From positions 1 to 64,000 of the forward strand of contig JBBQZP010000025.1 in NCBI GenBank assembly GCA_038207585.1: a stretch of 64,000 bases of DNA, written 5' to 3'. A program made the position numbers and the translations under genes. This document shows positions 51,245 through 61,037 of the stretch, one piece after another (positions within the stretch are counted from its first letter, which is position 1; each line of letters starts with the position of its first letter). Source of the stretch: JBBQZP01 sp038207585 (GTDB lineage: Bacteria; Pseudomonadota; Alphaproteobacteria; Rhodobacterales; Rhodobacteraceae). The notes below the pieces were generated by a model that worked only from the letters and a program-made list of their open reading frames with translations, was not told the DNA's origin and made no database searches.

Positions 51245-52636
51245 ATGGCAACCGAAATTCTGATGCCCGCCCTGTCGCCGACGATGGAAGAAGGCACCTT
51301 GGCGAAATGGCTGGTCAAAGAGGGCGACGTGGTGAAATCCGGCCAAATTTTGGCCGAGATTGAAACCGACAAGGCCACGATGGAGTTTGAGGCCGTCGAT
51401 GAAGGCATCGTTGGCAAACTGCTGGTGGCCGAGGGCACGGCGGGCGTGAAAGTGAACACGCCGATTGCGGTGATGGTCGAAGACGGCGAAAGCGCAGATG
51501 CCGCCCCTACCACCGCCAAAGCCGATGAAGCCAAGGCCCCAGCGAAAGCCGCTGATCATACACAAGCCCCGGTAGCGACAAACCCCGGCAAGCCCGTTGC
51601 AGCCCCGGCAGAAGCAAAATCCAACGCCTCGCCCGACTGGCCCGAAGGCACGGCGATGAAGACGATGACCGTGCGTGAAGCGCTGCGCGAAGCGATGGCC
51701 GAGGAAATGCGCGGCAATGACCGCGTGTTCCTGATGGGCGAAGAAGTTGGCGAATATCAGGGCGCATACAAGATCAGCCAAGGTCTGCTTGATGAGTTTG
51801 GCCCCAAGCGGGTTGTGGATACTCCGATCACCGAGCACGGATTTGCCGGTATCGCCGTGGGCGCGGCTTTTGGTGGGCTGAACCCGATCGTGGAGTTCAT
51901 GACGTTCAACTTCGCCATGCAAGCCATTGACCAGATTATAAATTCGGCGGCAAAGACGCTTTACATGTCAGGCGGCCAGATGGGCTGCCCGATTGTGTTC
52001 CGTGGCCCGAACGGGGCTGCGGCCCGCGTCGGTGCGCAGCATAGTCAGGACTACGCGGCGTGGTATGCGATGGTGCCGGGCCTGAAGGTCGTGATGCCTT
52101 ATTCGGCGGCGGACGCGAAGGGGCTGCTGAAGCAGGCAATCCGAGATCCGAACCCGGTGATCTTTCTGGAAAACGAGATCATGTACGGCAAATCGTTTGA
52201 GGTGCCGGTGCTGGATGATTTCACCATTCCGTTTGGCAAGGCCCGGATCTGGCGGACCGGCTCGGATGTGACCATCGTCAGCTTCGGCATCGGCATGACC
52301 TACGCGCTGGAGGCCGCCGACAAACTGGCCGCCGAAGGCATCAGCGCCGAAGTGATCGACCTGCGCACCCTGCGCCCAATAGACTACGGCACGGTTCTGG
52401 CATCGGTCAAGAAAACGAACCGCTGCATCACGGTCGAGGAAGGCTGGCCCGTCGGCGCCATCGGCAACCATATCGGTGCTGTCATCATGCGCGAAGCGTT
52501 CGATTATCTGGACGCGCCGGTACTGAACTGCACCGGAAAAGACGTGCCGATGCCCTATGCCGCGAACCTTGAAAAACACGCGCTTCTGACCACCGCAGAA
52601 GTGATCGAGGCGGTAAAATCCGTCTGCTACCGATAA
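51245..52636 (+). CDS. pdhB: Pyruvate dehydrogenase E1 beta subunit with N-terminal lipoyl domain
   Basis: The 463-residue protein carries a lipoyl domain at residues 1-82 with the lipoylated lysine in ETDKATMEFEA. An Ala/Pro linker to about residue 135 leads into a normal E1-beta transketolase-like domain (TVREALREAMAEEMRGNDRV, GFAGIAVGAAFGG, AYGARVGAQHSQDYA-like region). Lipoyl-bearing E1-beta is known from alphaproteobacteria. The lipoyl domain is nearly the same at DNA level as that of pdhC 1.4 kb downstream. pdhC begins 12 bases after the stop. Confidence 0.96.
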   Translation: MATEILMPALSPTMEEGTLAKWLVKEGDVVKSGQILAEIETDKATMEFEAVDEGIVGKLLVAEGTAGVKVNTPIAVMVEDGESADAAPTTAKADEAKAPAKAADHTQAPVATNPGKPVAAPAEAKSNASPDWPEGTAMKTMTVREALREAMAEEMRGNDRVFLMGEEVGEYQGAYKISQGLLDEFGPKRVVDTPITEHGFAGIAVGAAFGGLNPIVEFMTFNFAMQAIDQIINSAAKTLYMSGGQMGCPIVFRGPNGAAARVGAQHSQDYAAWYAMVPGLKVVMPYSAADAKGLLKQAIRDPNPVIFLENEIMYGKSFEVPVLDDFTIPFGKARIWRTGSDVTIVSFGIGMTYALEAADKLAAEGISAEVIDLRTLRPIDYGTVLASVKKTNRCITVEEGWPVGAIGNHIGAVIMREAFDYLDAPVLNCTGKDVPMPYAANLEKHALLTTAEVIEAVKSVCYR

Positions 52637-52648
52637 GGAGGGCGCACA

Positions 52649-53938
52649 ATGGCAACCGAAATTCTGATGCCCGCCCTTTCCCCCACGATGGAAGAGGGCA
52701 CGCTGGCGAAATGGCTCGTAAAAGAGGGCGACGCGGTGAAATCCGGCCAGATTCTGGCCGAGATTGAAACCGACAAGGCCACGATGGAATTCGAAGCCAT
52801 CGACGAAGGTGTGATGGGGAAAATCCTGATCGCCGAGGGCACGGCGGGGGTCAAAGTCAACACGCCCATCGCGATCATCCTGGAGGACGGCGAAGACGCC
52901 AGCGTGGCCCCCGCGGCCAAGGCCGAAAAGCCCGCAGCAAAGGCCGAAACGGCCCCGGCGAAAGCTGAACCGGCACCGGCCAAACCCGACGCCACCGTGC
53001 CGGCCAAGGCCGACGGCGCGCGGGTTTTCGCCTCGCCCCTTGCGCGGCGCATCGCCAAGGAAAAGGGGCTTGATCTGGGGTCCGTCAAAGGCTCCGGCCC
53101 GCATGGCCGTATTGTGAAGGCAGATGTCGAAGGGGCAAAACCCGGTGCGGAAGCCCCGGTAGCGGCGCCCGCGGTCGCGCCCTCTGTTGCGGCAGCCATG
53201 CCGTCGGGTGCTTCCTCCGATACGGTCAAAAAGATGTTTGCCGACCGGGAATACGAGGAAATCGCACTGGACGGCATGCGCAAGACCATTGCTGCGCGTC
53301 TGACAGAAGCCAAGCAAACCATCCCGCATTTCTATCTGCGCCGCGATGTCCGGCTGGATGCGTTGATGGCGTTCCGCGAGCAGTTGAACAAACAACTGGA
53401 AGCGCGGGGCGTGAAGCTTTCGGTGAATGATTTCATCATCAAGGCCTGTGCCTTGGCGCTGCAGACGGTGCCGAATGCCAATGCCGTCTGGGCAGGCGAC
53501 CGCATTCTGCGGCTAAAGCCGTCTGATGTGGCCGTGGCCGTGGCGATTGAAGGCGGGCTGTTCACGCCGGTTCTGCGCGACGCCGATCAGAAATCCTTGT
53601 CGACCCTGTCGGCTGAGATGAAGGATCTGGCGGCGCGCGCGAAAACCCGGAAACTTGCGCCGCAGGAATATCAGGGCGGCAGTTTCGCGATCTCGAACCT
53701 GGGGATGATGGGGGTCGACAATTTCGACGCCGTGATCAACCCGCCCCACGGTTCGATCCTTGCGGTGGGGGCTGGCGTTAAAAAGCCGGTGGTTCTGGCG
53801 GATGGATCGGTCGGCGTAGCGACCGTGATGTCGATGACACTTTCTGTCGATCACCGGGTGATCGACGGGGTACTTGGCGCCGATTTCCTGAAAGCCATCG
53901 TCGGTAATCTGGAAAATCCGATGGGTATGCTGGCCTGA
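52649..53938 (+). CDS. pdhC: Pyruvate dehydrogenase E2, dihydrolipoamide acetyltransferase
   Basis: The 429-residue protein has one lipoyl domain (1-82), a linker, an E1/E3-binding peripheral domain (FASPLARRIAKEKGLDLGSV then GSGPHGRIVKADV, about 128-165) and a catalytic domain. The catalytic end MTLSVDHRVIDGVLGADFL carries the DHR histidine. It forms the core of the pyruvate dehydrogenase complex and makes acetyl-CoA. No E3 gene follows; the operon ends at a strong hairpin. Confidence 0.97.
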   Translation: MATEILMPALSPTMEEGTLAKWLVKEGDAVKSGQILAEIETDKATMEFEAIDEGVMGKILIAEGTAGVKVNTPIAIILEDGEDASVAPAAKAEKPAAKAETAPAKAEPAPAKPDATVPAKADGARVFASPLARRIAKEKGLDLGSVKGSGPHGRIVKADVEGAKPGAEAPVAAPAVAPSVAAAMPSGASSDTVKKMFADREYEEIALDGMRKTIAARLTEAKQTIPHFYLRRDVRLDALMAFREQLNKQLEARGVKLSVNDFIIKACALALQTVPNANAVWAGDRILRLKPSDVAVAVAIEGGLFTPVLRDADQKSLSTLSAEMKDLAARAKTRKLAPQEYQGGSFAISNLGMMGVDNFDAVINPPHGSILAVGAGVKKPVVLADGSVGVATVMSMTLSVDHRVIDGVLGADFLKAIVGNLENPMGMLA

Positions 53939-53957
53939 CTGCGAAACACAAAAAAAT

Positions 53958-53981
53958 GCCCGGAGTAAAAAGACTCCGGGC
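53958..53981. terminator. Bidirectional terminator between pdhC and cysE
   Basis: GCCCGGAGT (53958-53966), loop AAAAAG, ACTCCGGGC (53973-53981) is a perfect 9-base-pair stem with an A-run on the left and GTTTCTTT on the right. It serves pdhC (stop 53938) and convergent cysE (stop 53997). Confidence 0.9.
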
Positions 53982-53996
53982 GTTTCTTTATGTGAA

Positions 53997-54800
53997 TTAG
54001 CCTGCGAAAAACTGATCCATCGTGACGGAAGGCTGCGCGCAACCCGCCTCGCCCACAATCCGTGCGGGAACGCCGGCAACAGTCTTGCAGGGGGGAATAT
54101 CCTCCAGCACCACAGACCCCGCCGCAATTCGGCTGCAATAGCCAACGGTGATATTCCCCAGAACTTTGGCCCCCGCCCCGATCAGCACGCCATTGCCGAT
54201 TTTGGGGTGACGGTCCCCATCTTCCTTGCCCGTGCCGCCCAACGTGACCGAATGCAACATCGACACATTGTCACCAACGACCGCAGTTTCGCCGATCACG
54301 ATGGAATGCGCATGGTCGATCATTATGCCACGGCCTACCTTGGCCGCCGGATGAATATCGACACCGAACGCTTCGGACACCCGCATCTGCACGAAATAGG
54401 CAAGATCAATGCGGCCTTGGGTCCATAGCCAATGGCCAATGCGGTAAGCCTGAACGGCCTGATAACCCTTGAAGAACAGGATCGGTTGCAAAAACCGGTG
54501 GCAGGCGGGATCACGATCATACACCGCCATCAGATCGGCGCGTGCAGCCTGGCCCAGATCAGGGTCCGAGGCATACGCCTCATCCGCGATTTCCCGCAAG
54601 ATCTGCTCGCTCATCTCGCGCGAGGCCAGCTTCATCGAGAACCGGTAAGCCAGCGCCCGCTCCATGCTGGGATGGTGCAGCAGGCTGGAGTGGACAAGCC
54701 CGCCCAACAGCGGTTCGGTACGAATAGCCTCGACCGCTTCTTCACAGACCCGCTGCCAGACCGGGTCGATGGCCGCCATCTTTTGCTTAACTTCGGGCAT
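53997..54800 (-). CDS. cysE: Serine O-acetyltransferase
   Basis: ATG 54800 follows GGAGG and gives 267 residues; an extension to 54851 would overlap the neighbouring gene. The N-terminal helical domain contains LGGLVHSSLLHHPSMERALA. The left-handed beta-helix reads DIHPAAKVGRGIMIDHAHSI and VSMLHSVTLGGTGKEDGDRH. It makes O-acetylserine for cysteine synthesis. The gene lies directly beside the end of the GTA cluster, a neighbour arrangement I recall for other Rhodobacterales. Confidence 0.96.
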   Translation of the reverse strand: MPEVKQKMAAIDPVWQRVCEEAVEAIRTEPLLGGLVHSSLLHHPSMERALAYRFSMKLASREMSEQILREIADEAYASDPDLGQAARADLMAVYDRDPACHRFLQPILFFKGYQAVQAYRIGHWLWTQGRIDLAYFVQMRVSEAFGVDIHPAAKVGRGIMIDHAHSIVIGETAVVGDNVSMLHSVTLGGTGKEDGDRHPKIGNGVLIGAGAKVLGNITVGYCSRIAAGSVVLEDIPPCKTVAGVPARIVGEAGCAQPSVTMDQFFAG

Positions 54801-54847
54801 TTCTGAACCTCCGCGCTTTGCCCTGATGTAGCACGTCTGATGCCGCT

Positions 54848-55150
54848 TCAATAGAGGCGGCTTGCTGATCTATTGCGCCATGCGATCAGACCGCCGATTA
54901 CCTGATGCAGAGCCGCCAGATATGCAGGATCGGACACAAAGGGTTCACGCCGCTGCGGAAACTGATGTGCAACCGCCATCAGGCTGCCATTGCCCCATTG
55001 CGAATGCGGGCGGCCAAGATGTTTCGAAACCTTGTGCGCGACATGGGCCCGGTCAAACATAAGCGCCAAATGGGTGTCCATGTCCTGCGGCGGCGCGGCC
55101 AGAAGTACCCGCGCCGCCGCTACGATATCACCGATCAGAACTGTCCGCAT
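54848..55150 (-). CDS. GTA-adjacent conserved small protein (DUF7742-like)
   Basis: The 100-residue protein reads MRTVLIGDIVAAARVLLAAP, RPHSQWGNGSLMAVAHQFP and DPAYLAALHQVIGGLIAWR. I recognise it only as the small conserved protein that commonly follows the last GTA gene in Rhodobacterales (annotated DUF7742 in some genomes). It starts nine bases after the g15 stop on the same strand, so it is likely cotranscribed with the GTA tail genes. Function unknown. Confidence 0.75.
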   Translation of the reverse strand: MRTVLIGDIVAAARVLLAAPPQDMDTHLALMFDRAHVAHKVSKHLGRPHSQWGNGSLMAVAHQFPQRREPFVSDPAYLAALHQVIGGLIAWRNRSASRLY

Positions 55151-55159
55151 CTTGGTGCT

Positions 55160-58100
55160 TCAGACCGTAAGATCAAGCCCGGCAAACGGTCCCGGCCCGA
55201 ACCGTTCCGAGATTTGCGCGACCTCTGCCCGAAACGCTGCCGTGACCCCATCGGCGGCCTGCATTGCCGTGGTGTAGGTAAAGGCATCATTGCTCAGCGT
55301 CACCTCACGCCGGGTCGCACCGTTGCGATAGATTCGCAACATATAGCGCTCGCTTGCCTCGCCCAAGGGCACTTCCGGCGTATCCCAGCCATCGCCGTCT
55401 ATCCGTGTGCGGCGAATCCAACTGATCGCAAAGTTGTCATTCGCCAGACGGTCCGCCCGCAGATGCACCGGTCGATAGGGGCGCAGGCCAATGCCCTGAA
55501 ACGCTTCCTCCCGGTGAACCGCCGCCGGATCATCATAGCCGCGCGATGTGACTCCAACCCGGTAATTCCTTGAAATTCCACGGGTCGACGCCGCAAGGGT
55601 AAACTGCTGCACCGCATCGTCGATCAGCACCACCCGGCTGCCGATTGGCCATTCGACAGGCATCAACGCGTCGCTGCCCAACTGTCCGCGCAATCGCATC
55701 GACAGATCCCAAGTCCGGGGCGCGACCAGCGTGGCGGTCTGGAACTGGAATACTTCCCACCTGTCTGATGACCCATCGCCAATCGCGACCGTATTCGCGC
55801 CGTTCAAAAGGGCCTTTTCGCTGACCGATGCAAATGTCCCGTTGATCAGTCGCACCCGCAGCGGCGTACCCCGGTCGTAAAGCCCGGTCCGGGCCGCCGT
55901 CAGTACCGATTGCGAGCGGCCTGCGGTCGCGGGGGCGTTGTAGCTGCGGTTGAAGGTATATCCCGCATCCTCCAGCGCATCCCACAGCCCGACCGAACCC
56001 GGCCAAGGCCGCGCGGAAATGGCCAGATGCGGTGCGTGTGGCACTTCATCACCGGTAAGCAACGGCAGGTCCAGAAACAGCGGCATCGTCGGTACCGGCG
56101 CCACAAATGGCCTTAGCAAAACACGTTCATCGGCGGTATCAGAGGGTCTGTAAATTCCGGTTTCGATCCGCACCGCCTCGATAAGTTGCGCATCCGTCTG
56201 CTCGACCCGGTCGATCCGGTAGCGCGCGTCATCAATCGTGACCACGTCCCCGGCACCGAACACCAATCTCGAAGGTGGCAGCGCAAACCGAGCCCGGTCG
56301 CGTGCCACCCGTGATTCCGCGAGCCACCGCTCTACAATTCCGCGCCCCTCGGCCACGGTCAGCACCAATGGCACGTCCGATTGCGAAACGCCCAGCGACT
56401 CCTCGTCCGGAAAGATTGCCTCTACCTGTCGGCTTTCGTAATCGCCCTCGGCCTCGGTGAATCCAAGCCGGACCCGGCCCGCAGTTTCCGCCTCGGCAGA
56501 GCGGCCGGTTTCCAACGCGCCGTCGATATCAGATACATCCGCAAACTCGCCCTGCTCCAGCGCGCCGGTGCTGCGCCCATCACGCATGCGGAAGACCAGA
56601 ACACCGTCGCGTTCGATCGCATCAAAGCCGTAAACCAGCATCAACGGCTGCAACGCACCCCGCGCCGACCCGATGCTGTCCTGCCAGAACCCCCGCACCA
56701 CGCCGTAAAGGCCCGAGACATCAATATCGGTAACCCCAGACCGCTCACAGATTTCGGCCACAACAGCAGCCAACGTCTGATTGGTCGCCCGCCCGTTCAA
56801 CCAGTGGCCGCGTGCATAGTTATCGCCATCACTCCAGATTTCGCGGTTGGAGGGGAAATACGGAAACGGCCGCGCATCCCAGGCCCAGAGATGCGCATGC
56901 ATCAGGTTGACCATCCGCCCGCCATAAAGCGGCGACAGCGGGTTGGTCGTCCCGCTTTCCCAGTATTCCGACATCGCGCGAATGTACTGCATCTGCATCA
57001 GATCATCGCGGCGCCCATTAGAATACTTGGGCAACAGGGATTCCGACGACTTCGGGTCCAGAAACTTGTTGGGCTGGTTTGCACCCTTGTCAATCGCCGC
57101 ACAGCCGTATTCTGTGAACCAGATCGGTTTTGACCCCGGCACCCAACCCGTTGGCAACGCCGCCCGAACACCGTTTGCCCGGTTGAAATGCAGGTTCGAC
57201 CACCAGCTTTTGATATCCTTGTAGCGGAAAACCCAAGGCTCGTCATACGCGCCATCTTCAATCGGTTTGCGGCGCTGTGCAGCCTCACCCTCGGGGCTGT
57301 CGTAATACCAGTCATACCCCTCGCCACCCGCGACATTGGCTTTCAGATAATCAAGGTTATAGATCGACCCCCAACCCGCATCGGCGTGATCCTCGCCATC
57401 ACGCCAATCGGCAAGCGGCATGTAATTGTCGATCCCGATCAGATCGCACTCCGGGTCGGCCCACAACGGATCAAGGTGGAAATAAAGATCATTTCCAGTG
57501 TGATAACCGAAATACTCCGACCAGTCGGCGGCATATGTCAGCTTGACCAGCGGCCCCAGAATGGCCCGCACTTCCGCAAGCAACGTCCGCATCGCCACCA
57601 CCGCCGGGAACGTATCGCCCGCACCGCGGATCTGCATCAGCCCGACCATTTCGGACCCGATGCAGAATGTTGTCACCCCGCCCGCCGCCGCACACAGATG
57701 TGCATAGTGCAGGATGAACCGCCGATAGCGCCATTCGGCAGGCCCTGAATAGTTCACTGTCGTGCCTGACACGGAAAAGTCCGTCGGCTGCGCGTTCCCA
57801 AAGAACTGCGCCACCTGTGCGGCTGCCGTCGCCGTGCGATCCGGCGATCCGGCCTGCCCGGGTGCCTTGCTCAGCGTGATCCGCCCGCGCCACGGCAGAA
57901 CCGCCTGACCCGTCGCATCCGAATAGGGGTCCGGCAGAGTATTCCCCGCCAGTTGCTCCATCAGGATGAACGGGTAAAACATCACTTCACGCCCGCGCGC
58001 TTTCAGATCGGAAATCGCCTCGACGACTGAAGCATCCGACGGCGTGCCACCATAAACCGACCGCCCTTCAACCCGAGGCACCAGCCCCGCCTGCGCGCGC

Positions 58101-59059
58101 GAAATCCCGCCCGCCGTCCAGGCCATGCCCTCGCCCTCGGTATCAGCCTGCTCCACCTTCGGCTGCACCAGACACGTCCCACACCGCGAGTCGCTGCCAA
58201 ACCAACTGACCACCATCGAGACCGAACCCACATTCGGCAATTCATTGCGCAACTGCCGGACCGAAGCGGAAAAATCCGTGACCCCGTTCGGCGTATTGAC
58301 GTTGGCCGACCGGCTGACGCCTTCCTCTTCGCTATAATGCACCTGCGTTGTCGCCAGCGAGTACTCCCCCGTTCCGGGGATCATCGCCACCGCCCGAACC
58401 GTGCCGGAAAGATCGCTGATCGCATTGGCCAAACGCCCCTGCGCATACCGCACAACTTCGAACGAAAACTGCGGCACGCGGTTGCCGAACTGCGCCAGCG
58501 CCAGATCCTCAAGCACCACATAGGCGATCTCGCGATAGGCCGGCGCCATCCCAACCCCCTCCACCGCCTCGATTTTCGGATCGGGTGTCTGCGCTTCGCC
58601 GCCAAGATAGAGCCGAAGGTTCAGATCGCGGGGCGAGATTTCGACGCCATCCGCCCAGATCCGACCGATATTGGTGATCCCGCCTTCGCAAAGCGCAATC
58701 GCAAGGCTCACTGAATAGGAATACTCCGTTGTCTTTGGCGCTTTCGGGGCCCCCTTGCCTCCACCCGACGTGGCAGTCGTCTCCTCGAACCGCGTGGCCC
58801 AGATCACCTGCCCCGCCAGCCGCACCCGTCCGAACACCTGTGGAACGGCAGCACCTTCGCTTGCCCCCATCAGTCGAAAGCGATCAACCCGTCCCACCTC
58901 AACCGCGTCAGACCCCGCCCCCAGCAACCGCTGGTCGATGACCCGGCCCAGCGTGGCCCCCACCGCGCGCCCGATTACGGCCCCAGAAAGCCCCAGAACG
59001 GTGCCGCCAAAACCGGCACCCGCAGCAGCACCCACAGCCGATAGCAATAGCGTTGCCAT
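55160..59059 (-). CDS. GTA host-specificity/megatron protein (g15)
   Basis: The 1299-residue protein begins MATLLLSAVGAAAGAGFGGT and keeps the family's parts in order: an N-terminal membrane-active Gly/Ala segment, hub-like domains, a TIM-barrel glycoside-hydrolase-like domain (YAADWSEYFGYHTGND, GIDNYMPLADWRDGEDHADA, WFTEYGCAAIDKGANQPNKF), then tail-protein and C-terminal receptor-type domains. It corresponds to R. capsulatus GTA g15 (Rcc01698), the large baseplate protein that contacts the recipient and helps DNA cross the envelope. The start abuts the g14 stop directly. Confidence 0.95.
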   Translation of the reverse strand: MATLLLSAVGAAAGAGFGGTVLGLSGAVIGRAVGATLGRVIDQRLLGAGSDAVEVGRVDRFRLMGASEGAAVPQVFGRVRLAGQVIWATRFEETTATSGGGKGAPKAPKTTEYSYSVSLAIALCEGGITNIGRIWADGVEISPRDLNLRLYLGGEAQTPDPKIEAVEGVGMAPAYREIAYVVLEDLALAQFGNRVPQFSFEVVRYAQGRLANAISDLSGTVRAVAMIPGTGEYSLATTQVHYSEEEGVSRSANVNTPNGVTDFSASVRQLRNELPNVGSVSMVVSWFGSDSRCGTCLVQPKVEQADTEGEGMAWTAGGISRAQAGLVPRVEGRSVYGGTPSDASVVEAISDLKARGREVMFYPFILMEQLAGNTLPDPYSDATGQAVLPWRGRITLSKAPGQAGSPDRTATAAAQVAQFFGNAQPTDFSVSGTTVNYSGPAEWRYRRFILHYAHLCAAAGGVTTFCIGSEMVGLMQIRGAGDTFPAVVAMRTLLAEVRAILGPLVKLTYAADWSEYFGYHTGNDLYFHLDPLWADPECDLIGIDNYMPLADWRDGEDHADAGWGSIYNLDYLKANVAGGEGYDWYYDSPEGEAAQRRKPIEDGAYDEPWVFRYKDIKSWWSNLHFNRANGVRAALPTGWVPGSKPIWFTEYGCAAIDKGANQPNKFLDPKSSESLLPKYSNGRRDDLMQMQYIRAMSEYWESGTTNPLSPLYGGRMVNLMHAHLWAWDARPFPYFPSNREIWSDGDNYARGHWLNGRATNQTLAAVVAEICERSGVTDIDVSGLYGVVRGFWQDSIGSARGALQPLMLVYGFDAIERDGVLVFRMRDGRSTGALEQGEFADVSDIDGALETGRSAEAETAGRVRLGFTEAEGDYESRQVEAIFPDEESLGVSQSDVPLVLTVAEGRGIVERWLAESRVARDRARFALPPSRLVFGAGDVVTIDDARYRIDRVEQTDAQLIEAVRIETGIYRPSDTADERVLLRPFVAPVPTMPLFLDLPLLTGDEVPHAPHLAISARPWPGSVGLWDALEDAGYTFNRSYNAPATAGRSQSVLTAARTGLYDRGTPLRVRLINGTFASVSEKALLNGANTVAIGDGSSDRWEVFQFQTATLVAPRTWDLSMRLRGQLGSDALMPVEWPIGSRVVLIDDAVQQFTLAASTRGISRNYRVGVTSRGYDDPAAVHREEAFQGIGLRPYRPVHLRADRLANDNFAISWIRRTRIDGDGWDTPEVPLGEASERYMLRIYRNGATRREVTLSNDAFTYTTAMQAADGVTAAFRAEVAQISERFGPGPFAGLDLTV

Positions 59060-59512
59060 TTACTTAACTCCCTGAATTTCAGTCGGCTCCGGAAAGGCAA
59101 AGCGCGCCGCGATCCGCCGGGCCCAAGGGTCCGACAGCGGGCTTTCGACCACTCCGTGCCCGGTATAGGCATGCACAAACGTCGGTTCCGCCGCGATCTC
59201 TGCCGCGATGCCAAGGTGCTTGGCCACCGACCCATCCCGCATCCGGAACAGCAAGACGTCACCCGCCTGCCCCGCCCCCGGCGCCAGCCAGCGCATGGCT
59301 GCGGCAAGCAAATCCTCATTCCCCGAAGGTTCGGACCAATCGCGCGTATAGGCGGGCACTGCCACAGGCTCCGGGCCGTAAAGCGCCCGCCAGAGGCCGC
59401 GCAGCAGCCCAAGACAATCCGTCCCCGCACCCTTTGCCGAGGCCTGATGCACATAGGGCGTGCCGATCCAGCCCCGCGCTTCCGCCACGATCCGCGCCTG
59501 ATGCGGCGTCAT
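59060..59512 (-). CDS. GTA NlpC/P60-type cell-wall peptidase (g14)
   Basis: ATG 59512 overlaps the g13 stop (ATGA) and gives 150 residues. The NlpC/P60 catalytic cysteine lies in GAGTDCLGLLRGLWRALYG (about residue 33) and the histidine in VAKHLGIAAEI (about 97). The family protein is a baseplate peptidase (Rcc01697) that trims peptidoglycan during DNA entry. The gene directly precedes g15 as in other GTA clusters. Confidence 0.94.
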   Translation of the reverse strand: MTPHQARIVAEARGWIGTPYVHQASAKGAGTDCLGLLRGLWRALYGPEPVAVPAYTRDWSEPSGNEDLLAAAMRWLAPGAGQAGDVLLFRMRDGSVAKHLGIAAEIAAEPTFVHAYTGHGVVESPLSDPWARRIAARFAFPEPTEIQGVK

Positions 59513-60396
59513 CGGCCAAGGCTCCCACCGTCGTTCACATCCTGACTGCGCGGGAACGTGGTCAGCCAATCCTCGCCCGGAATATGAGGAAAGCCCCGGA
59601 AGTTCAGAAAGTTGTTAAACTTCAACCGGCAGGTTTCCACCCGCTTGTCGCACCCCGCCTCCAACCGTAGCATATCCCCCGCCGCGATCTCCAGCGCGAA
59701 GGATTGCCACAATTCGAGGTCACGCCCGCCCGTCCGGATACGGTCATTCTTGATCACACCGACAAGACCCGTGGCGGCCCCGCTCAGCACCACAAGGCGC
59801 CCGCGCTCGAACCAACGATCGTCAAACCCTGCAAGTTCGGCAAACCGGAACGTCTGGCGCCCGTCGACATCTTCGGCCGCAACTTCGGCAAAATACCCAA
59901 GCTGTCCCAGATCGACCTTGCACGCCTTGTCACCCAGCACCGCCGAGCATGTGCGCTGGTAAACCCGACCCTGCGGCTGGTTCAGCCCTTCGGTCAGGCC
60001 TCGTAGTTCGGCCTGAAACGCCCCGCCCGCCCGCGTGATCTCACCAAAGGTGCCACGAAACTGCAGCACCCGCTCACTGACATCGGCCCAGTTCACAAGC
60101 CATGCCCGCACCTCGGCCCCGTCAAACCGCCCGGCCAGAATATCGGCTTCCGTCACCGATGCCGAACTTAGCGCGCCCACCGCCTCCGAGTTATCAACCG
60201 AAAGCCCCGTCGCCTGCTGCAACGCCCGCGCCGTCAATCCGCTGTCGGCGCGAAAGGTGAACCCCTCGAAACTCAGATCGCGGTCATGGTCGGTAAACCC
60301 GAAGGATTCGCCGTCCGCCCGCGTCACCGCCCATGCGCGGCAAACGCTTGTCGCCCCGCTTTGCAGATGCGCGTAAAGATCCTGTGCGCCCGCCAT
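59509..60396 (-). CDS. GTA baseplate hub protein (g13, DUF2163)
   Basis: The 295-residue protein matches DUF2163/phage BR0599-type proteins: LQSGATSVCRAWAVTRADG, FTDHDRDLSFEGFTFRADSG, and a C-terminal half with cysteines in YQRTCSAVLGDKACKVD and LEAGCDKRVETCRLKFNN. In the R. capsulatus particle the equivalent hub protein (Rcc01696) is reported to bind an iron-sulfur cluster; these four cysteines would be the ligands. It overlaps g12 by one base (TGATG) and g14 by four. Confidence 0.93.
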   Translation of the reverse strand: MAGAQDLYAHLQSGATSVCRAWAVTRADGESFGFTDHDRDLSFEGFTFRADSGLTARALQQATGLSVDNSEAVGALSSASVTEADILAGRFDGAEVRAWLVNWADVSERVLQFRGTFGEITRAGGAFQAELRGLTEGLNQPQGRVYQRTCSAVLGDKACKVDLGQLGYFAEVAAEDVDGRQTFRFAELAGFDDRWFERGRLVVLSGAATGLVGVIKNDRIRTGGRDLELWQSFALEIAAGDMLRLEAGCDKRVETCRLKFNNFLNFRGFPHIPGEDWLTTFPRSQDVNDGGSLGR

Positions 60397-61028
60397 CAGA
60401 TACGCACCTCCACAATCGGCACCGCCGGCAGATCGCCCGCCTGAAACGACTGGACCGAGGTCTGGATCGTGTCGGTGTCAAACCGCACCGGCACGTCGAA
60501 TTCATACCCCGCCGTCACCGCCACGCCCACATCAGGCGCATCAAAAAACGTGATCAGGCCCGCGTCATTGTCGACCGTATATTCCAGCGTCTCGATCTTG
60601 GGGTCGCCCGCCACCGCGACCACCACCGATCCTGCAACCGGCTTGACGATCGGGCGCGCATAGCTGTTGGCCCCTGATTTATAGGTCTTGATCAGGGCAT
60701 AAACCTTTTTGGTGCCGTTTCCCGTGCCCAGCCGCTGATCTTCCGGCCCCACAGTTTTCGAAGGCGCGCAGGATTTGTAATCCGACCAGTCCTTCCAGCG
60801 AAACCCGTGCAACTGCCCGCGCCTCGCTTCGAAAAACGCGATCACCTTTTCCACATCGTCCAGACTGCGCAGTCCGACACCCGCATCATACCGCCGGCGT
60901 GAATGCGCCCAGGGCGTATTGCGCTCCTCAAAGCCGTTGGTCAGCGTCACGATATCCGTGCGCCGCTCGGGTCCACCGACCGACCCAAAGCTCAGGTTCG
61001 CGGGAAAGCGTATCTCGTGAAATGCCAT
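60396..61028 (-). CDS. GTA distal tail protein (g12, DUF2460)
   Basis: The 210-residue protein starts MAFHEIRFPANLSFGSVGGP and continues RRTDIVTLTNGFEERNTPWA and RRYDAGVGLRSLDDVEKVIA, the DUF2460/TIGR02217 signature. It corresponds to Rcc01695, the ring that joins tail tube to baseplate. It follows g11 after nine bases and overlaps g13. Confidence 0.95.
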   Translation of the reverse strand: MAFHEIRFPANLSFGSVGGPERRTDIVTLTNGFEERNTPWAHSRRRYDAGVGLRSLDDVEKVIAFFEARRGQLHGFRWKDWSDYKSCAPSKTVGPEDQRLGTGNGTKKVYALIKTYKSGANSYARPIVKPVAGSVVVAVAGDPKIETLEYTVDNDAGLITFFDAPDVGVAVTAGYEFDVPVRFDTDTIQTSVQSFQAGDLPAVPIVEVRI

Positions 61029-61037
61029 GCTCGTTCC

